Assembly (NCBI GenBank): GCA_019614645.1
Contig: JABWDB010000016.1
Span: 4,154,001 to 4,218,000 of the forward strand
Length of the DNA stretch: 64,000 nucleotides
From: Stratiolaelaps scimitus
Taxonomy: Eukaryota > Arthropoda > Arachnida > Mesostigmata > Laelapidae
Reading direction: 5' to 3'
The notes under the pieces were generated by a model, which saw only the letters and a program-made list of their open reading frames with translations, had not been told where the DNA came from and did no database searches. How positions within the stretch are numbered: position 1 is the first letter of the stretch; every line of letters starts with the position of its first letter. The translations under genes were made by a program, and so were the position numbers. Shown one piece after another: positions 57,851 to 64,000 of the stretch.

Positions 57851-60800
57851 TCAGATAGACCCGATGATGATTGCAGCAAACAGGCGATCGAGCAGACACA
57901 GTAATCTATCTGCGTGTGTGTGTGTGTGTGTGTGTGTGATGCTGAGTTAGCTTGTGTCTGTGTATGTACAAATTACCAGGAGGGTATGAGGGAAAGAGAG
58001 CAGAAGGTAACATTGAGACATTGAGGCAACAAAAAATAAAGAAAATTACCGACTACGAAATAGAGATCGGGGGGCGAGCGCTCAAATGGCAAACGGAGAC
58101 AGAGAGAGAGAACATGTTGTGCTGCTGCTGCTGCTGCTGCTATCATAAATGCTGCTGTACATATCTACCCCCTCGGGCAGCACTGGTCGTAATCAACCCT
58201 CCCCGCCTGAGCGTAGCCTGACTCGGGGCTAGCTCGGACTCGGGATGTGTCGTGCACCAGAAGATATGCTGCGAGCGATGGAACGTAAGGATTTGTTGCA
58301 ACGAGAGAGGATAACACCACGCTATGGCACGACACCTCATACCCGTGAGGCATGGATGCCGCAGCATCGCGGCAGAACGACTCCCACGGGATCAATTGAC
58401 AACCAGCTCAACTGTTAAAGTGGCGACCAACCGGCGGCTCAGTTGAATGCATCCCCTTTTTTTTACTAAGAGGGAATCAGTCCTGACCTCCGAGAAACTT
58501 GCAGCTAGCTTTAGGGTTATCTATAGTATTTCAAAGACTGTACATCAAAAAGTGCTTGTCGTCCTGAGTAAATGGTATCGTGGAGACATCGAACATCGCC
58601 GCTGCAACGCACGACACAAGCATTTAATCCGACACGAACAGCTTTACAGACGCAGGCCGAAATCGTAAATAGGTTAGACGTGGCAGCATTTTGACTCGAG
58701 GGTTCGAGAAGAGAAACAATGGTAGGCTTCTCTGCGACGTTCGCGGAGAAAAGGACAATCGCCTCCTTTCGACCTGAACTTTTACTGATAACAAAAAGCG
58801 TGTCACTTCTTAACATCAGACGTTGACAGGGGCAAATAACAGGCTAGCAGTGTTACACTATATGTAATAACATAAATTCTGTTACCTCGATATGCAGGGG
58901 GGTATAGGTAAATATTTATTTGTTTATTAAAGGAACGTTACAATTGTTACAATGGTTAAGTTATTTTCTCATATCTCATCAGGTCGTGGATGAATCATAG
59001 TGTTTAGAAAATGGAGAAACTTGTGTCGATTCTATGGTTTCTACTCAAATGCTTCCTCTGTAACACGGTCCCTTCAGAGACGGACACCTTAACATCTTTA
59101 GTTAGGCTAGCCTATTAGAAAATCGGTTATGTCAAACGGATTTATGCAAATCAGTGAGACTCTCCCCACAGGAGCCGTGTAAGACCTGACATTATTATGC
59201 ATTAAAAAGCAATTCACGTTCTGAGGTATTTATAATTAAATACGCTCTCATGCTAAATCGGGCGATTATTATTATTATTATTACTATTATCTGCATATTA
59301 TACTATATGCGTTATTGGAACGCGTGATGTCCGTCTAAGTGGATCGCCCACTGCTAGCTCGGTACAGGGCAAACTAGCAACACCACCGGCCAGACTGGAC
59401 GCTTTCGGAGGACTGCGCATGTGATATACACAGATGGCCCCAATTAAGAGAGAAGAGATGGACGCTTCCACGTAATTTCTACCCAGGAGAGGTCGTCCAC
59501 ATTTACACCCACGTTGCTTGACCGGTCACCTCTGTAGCTCCGGAACTTCGGTCCACAAAATACCGAAACTTACGCTATGACGAAACCTGCGTACAAGTAA
59601 TGTACGTCTAAGACGTTCTTTTTCGAACAGCAACGGGCCTACACTTTGCTCACGTAACTTGCTGCTATTCGACTAAAAAAAACGCCTTTCGCACAAACAC
59701 CTATACCAGTTCACCCCGTCGTCGTTTCAAAGCTTACGCTTGCGTCAAATTTCAGTCATCACTAGTACACTGATATATGATTTAGATTGCAGTTGCGGAG
59801 TTGGAAACCTACTCAAAAAATGCAACAAGCATAGTTTGTGTTCATTATACAATGACTTACATCTCGGTGCGCATACAGTAGCTTTGTCAAGACAAACACC
59901 CCTTACCCATACCATCTCGTTTGTAGGCCAGCTCATTGCTTAGATCGTATATATTAGAGGCGTGTATCCGTCTCTATGGTGTTCGTACCTACGCCGAAGT
60001 CTAGCGAATCGGACACTATACAGGGAGAGATTCGTCGTTTCCCGGAGGCACCGTGATGCATCGATGAGGAGATATAACCACGCAAGCGAGCTCCCAGATC
60101 GTTAGGGCAAGGCGGGACGGCGATCGCCGAGCGGCGTCGACGTACGGCCTTTCGACCAGCAATGTGTCGCTCCTGTCCTGTCCATTCATTGTTCGCTCAC
60201 GTCGAAGCAAGCAGCCAAGCTATAGCCGCCAGCCAAGTCGCGGAACTGAGCCGCCTCTGATACACGTAACAGAGTGAATAAGGCGCTTCATCCTGCTAGC
60301 CATAGCTCCTACCAGAAGACCGAAGCTGAACATTTGAGCTAAACAACTTTGATTTCGAGAAGCACGCATATCCGTCTGGATATGCGAAGGTCGATCGCGA
60401 ACTTTTGTTTTCGAGTACACACAAACACAGCTGAATGCAAGCTGAAACGTCCCATCGTTCATATATTATAATTACTATTATGATTACTACTATTAAATAT
60501 TCGCAACTTTAAGTTATAATAATAGTTATTATTATTACTCACAAGCGGATAAATGATTCATTCTTTCGATCGTTATTTTCACTGTCCACACCTTGTCATA
60601 TGCATACGTGGAAATATTATACATGAAACGCTCGTACCCCTCTGAGGATGGTTGAGTTCCTTTGTCCTCTAACCGACGCTTTGGCTTACACTGTCGCTGT
60701 TATGAGTGCGACCCGCGCCGGAGATGGCGAACTCCGAAACGGAGCCAGCTCGCGCCCGTCATTCACGTTCGATCGCCAGAACGACCTACGGCGAGAAATA

Positions 60801-63800
60801 AGCCCAGAAATCGCGAGCCATTCGGCGGGTTCCAGCCAACAGTATCTACCATACACTGCACTTACCGTGCAGTCGGCTGCTGGTGGGAATGTTGAAGGCC
60901 CGCCCAAATTTGATTTATGACACATCAGCAGTCCATAGGGAGAAGGCCGTAACGCGCTGTGTGAGTGATAACAATACGGGAAAGAAGCGACGCAAGAGAG
61001 ACAGAGAGAGAGAGGAGAATAGCCAGGACACCGCTGGCGGACGACTGTCCCGGCAGCGCCAGTGAGCTCGTGGCGTTTTGACGCGGTTTTGATCAACGGG
61101 CCGCGGAGGACGACGCAATATGTTGGGAATTTATGAAGTGGTCGACACCCACTCGGCGGCTTGAACAAGAGCTCCGGCAATACCGTTCATTCGTTCGTTC
61201 AGTATGCCCGTCAGTCCGGTAGATAGCCAGCGTGAAAGTTGCAGTCTGTTGCAGTCTATGTAGAAACGTGTGGGTGTCGAGACTCATGCGATGTCGTTGT
61301 GTCGGCCTGCGTGAAGCCCATCATTGGTAGTAACCTGCACCTAAATCCAACATATTTTTACGCGCTCTCTCAGACCAATAGCGGTGAGCCGGTAAGCCAT
61401 CACAGGGTATCCTTTTGATCGGTTTGACATTGGTCGCCAGAAAGTCGACTTTCGAGATAAACTTCCCCTCTGGTCAACCCCGAGTCGAGTCTAGCCCCCC
61501 GGCCCCAACCAAGCGCTCCCGGCCTTTCGAAGCTCGGCATTGATCGTCAAGGCTAACGACGACGTGCACATGAGGTACACCCCAGTAGCATAGATGCGCC
61601 AACTGTAGACCTGTATCCATGCCTCGTGAAAACGCAGACCTTACCGACCAATCAGACGGAAATCGATACATTCCTCAATGAGTGGCCTATACGCATAATG
61701 GTGACCGAATTGTCTAGGGGGAATAATCTGAGGAAATTCTGACTTCGGCTAGTTATGCTGCAAAGAGTAAGAGGTCACATAGAAACTGTCGGATGACAAC
61801 GTACGACCCATAAGCAGACACACTCTCTTTTGACTCTCTGAGCGCCGCTGATCATAGCTCGGTGGAGGACAAGGTAGTCGCGAATGGCGATTTTCAATAG
61901 GTGATCTTGACACTGTTGGTAATTCTCCTTAGACGAAGAGCGTCGGAGCTCAAAATGACGACCACTCCCTGCTCGCAGTTCGTAGTGTTTGATCAGGTTA
62001 CGTAGGGAACGTGTCGGCTAATATCTCTAGCGTCATGCTGCCGTTCCGACATAGAACTAGCCTGGCCTATGACCTTGCTTCCTCGATGCAAGTTCTTCTG
62101 CTAATTTACATAACAAATTAAGCATGATAGCCCACTAACGCTTACCATGTAGCTGGCCAACCCAACTGCAATTCCATCTCGAAAAGCAACAATTTAATTT
62201 CAGATTTGTGTTGAGAAAAGGGCGTTGCACTTATACGCAGACGCTATGTCCATATTCTATCTCATCTAATGGCTCATCACTCTGTAATTGGGTACATATG
62301 TCTCCGGTAGCCGCTCTATTCACAATGTGAACTCAACTTTAGCCTCTGGGACTGCCCTCTCGTCCCCTTGATGTTCAAAGGCATACATCTTTTAAGTGGC
62401 ATTTACTCACCGTGATCTGTACTCACGTCAACAACCGTTTTCAAAGCTGATGCATTAAGCATGACACTTCACGCTGCGATACTGTGTCCCCTCTATATTC
62501 GTTTCTAATCTAATGAAATTTACCTATAATAAGATTCCCTTTCTTCGTGTATATAATATTATACAACAATGAACCCTTACAGAATGCCGGGAATTTCGAA
62601 GGCAACAGAAATACGCAACCCCTATGAACTCCTCAAGCATTGGGTAATGTCGTTCGGTTTGCGATCGTAGTTTACAGGAAAGCCGGCGAGCGAGAAGAGT
62701 CCCAGTCCGCGTGGCCGGAAACATCTCTGATCGCCCGAAGGTCCTTGGAGAACAATGGGAAATAATGCTGTCCAAACTAGAATCGATATCAGTGAACATT
62801 CGTCGACGGCGACGAACGAGAACCGACCTGTGGCTCGAATCTGTGCCGGGGCGTTTCGCCGTTGCAGTGTATGGAAAGAGGGCCATGCCAACGAACGGAT
62901 ACTGCCCGACTCAAACGTAGAAAAGAGACCATTTCGGCCACTTCCCCTCTCTGACTAAGTGGATCAAGTAGATTCGACTCAGCTTTACTTCGTGTCCCCG
63001 CGGGGCGTCTCCCTGCTCCTCCTTCGATTTGTTCTGCTCAGATGAACTGTCGAACAGACCCACAGCTACTTTCCGGACAGCCGATCAGAATATATACCAC
63101 CAGAGATATATCCTACATCCCGCTGCCTACACATGTGGTGTAAGGTGCATGTGAACCTTCACTTCAGTCCCGGTGCAAGTTTCCACAACTGAGAGTTGAA
63201 GAGTTGGGTTGCGTTGGGTAGGTTTTGGCAAAACGCGTCATAGTAACACACGTGGACAGAAGACGAGTCGATCTCCGTGTCTACATATTCTTTTATTTAC
63301 GTTATACTTGTGATAAGCATGAAATCGGTATCACTTTGCAGTAGGATTGCCACCGCCTGGACCACTAGTTTTGATTCTCTTATCATGTAAATATGAATCA
63401 AATGAGCCGTCATTCGGTTAGATTTAATACATTCGGTCACACACCCGCCTCTGATAAAGCTATTGGTACACATAATACGGCCGAGTATACGAGCACATCC
63501 ATAAGAAGAAGCTGGGCGTAGTCATTCATGAATAGGTAGAAAGGAGCCGCTTGATCCACCCGAGGGTACGCCGACACCGCCACCGTCGGCTATGACGGTG
63601 CGTCTGCCTATAGGCTCGATGAAGCGACTTTGCCCATCTAACGATGAGGGAGTGAGTGCCGTGATCACAGCACAGACGGAAGAACTGCTGGTCAGCCGTG
63701 CCAAGCGAGCAGCCCGCGCGTGCCTTCACGAGCGATATACAGGACCGGTGGGGGCGAGGGGTTCTTTGTAGCGAAGAAAAAAAAACGAAGGATGGCCCAT

Positions 63801-64000
63801 TCTATCTAGCACTACTAGCCTAACCTGTCCAGCCCCATCCTCGGGAGAGAACGACGTACCGGGGCATCGTCTCTTTGTAGTCCTCGGCGGCGGCAGCAGC
63901 AACAACAGCAATAGCAGAAGGGTCGTCTTCGTCATCATCGTTGTCGCAGCTGCTATGCCCACCATCTAACCAACCGGCCACTGTCCTCCAGCTATCCAGG
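57851..64000. other. Right-hand stretch, no gene assigned
   Basis: Mainly unique AT/GC-balanced sequence with a CTG run at 58120-58140. Frames of 60-165 codons occur on both strands, none with recognisable domains. The last 300 bp become GC- and CAG-rich again. Confidence 0.6.
57914..57938. repeat. (TG)n microsatellite
   Basis: About twelve TG units. Confidence 0.95.

Noticed and set aside
62524..62891. Minus-strand frames vaguely like a gypsy protease end
   Set aside because: Similarity is limited to scattered residues; no catalytic or neighbouring motif.

Overview
This is an animal nuclear genomic window dominated by one gene, the para-type voltage-gated sodium channel, on the minus strand. 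Fifteen coding exons run from the initiator ATG at 40119 down to 2232. They have matching splice phases and join into 1154 uninterrupted codons. They cover the cytoplasmic N-terminus, homologous domain I, the I-II linker, domain II and the start of the II-III linker. Domains III and IV, the inactivation gate and the C-terminus lie beyond the left edge. The channel is arthropod-like. Domain II S4-S5/S5 carries a glycine where Drosophila has Cys933, a form I associate with ticks and mites. Many microsatellites, large introns and moderate GC also fit a parasitiform mite, for example a Varroa-like species. The species call is an inference.

Layout: 1-2231 is the intron after the last visible exon. 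From 2232 to 40119 lie exons 15 to 1 (reading left to right) and 14 introns; the largest are intron 7 (9.4 kb) and intron 10 (6.0 kb). From 40120 to 64000 lies upstream sequence with no convincing protein-coding gene. It has several GC-rich blocks full of CAG/CAA and other triplet repeats, which are the likeliest places for the promoter and untranslated first exons, but this sequence alone cannot place a start site.

Non-channel content is mostly repeats: long (TA)n, (TC)n, (AC)n and triplet arrays, a diverged repeat pair that looks SINE-derived, a tRNA-like SINE head, and decayed retrotransposon fragments (non-LTR reverse transcriptase at 44.2-44.5 kb; weaker Ty3/gypsy-like and BEL/Pao-like traces). 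A minus-strand reading frame in intron 14 resembles an ML (NPC2/group-2-allergen) domain. The most striking structure is a 266-bp near-perfect palindrome at 54316-54581, next to a 150-bp (TA)n array.

The pyrethroid-site codons that can be read (equivalents of Val410, Met918, Leu925, Thr929 and Leu1014) are all wild type, so this haplotype looks susceptible at the domain I/II positions. No CRISPR array, rRNA or intact tRNA gene was seen.
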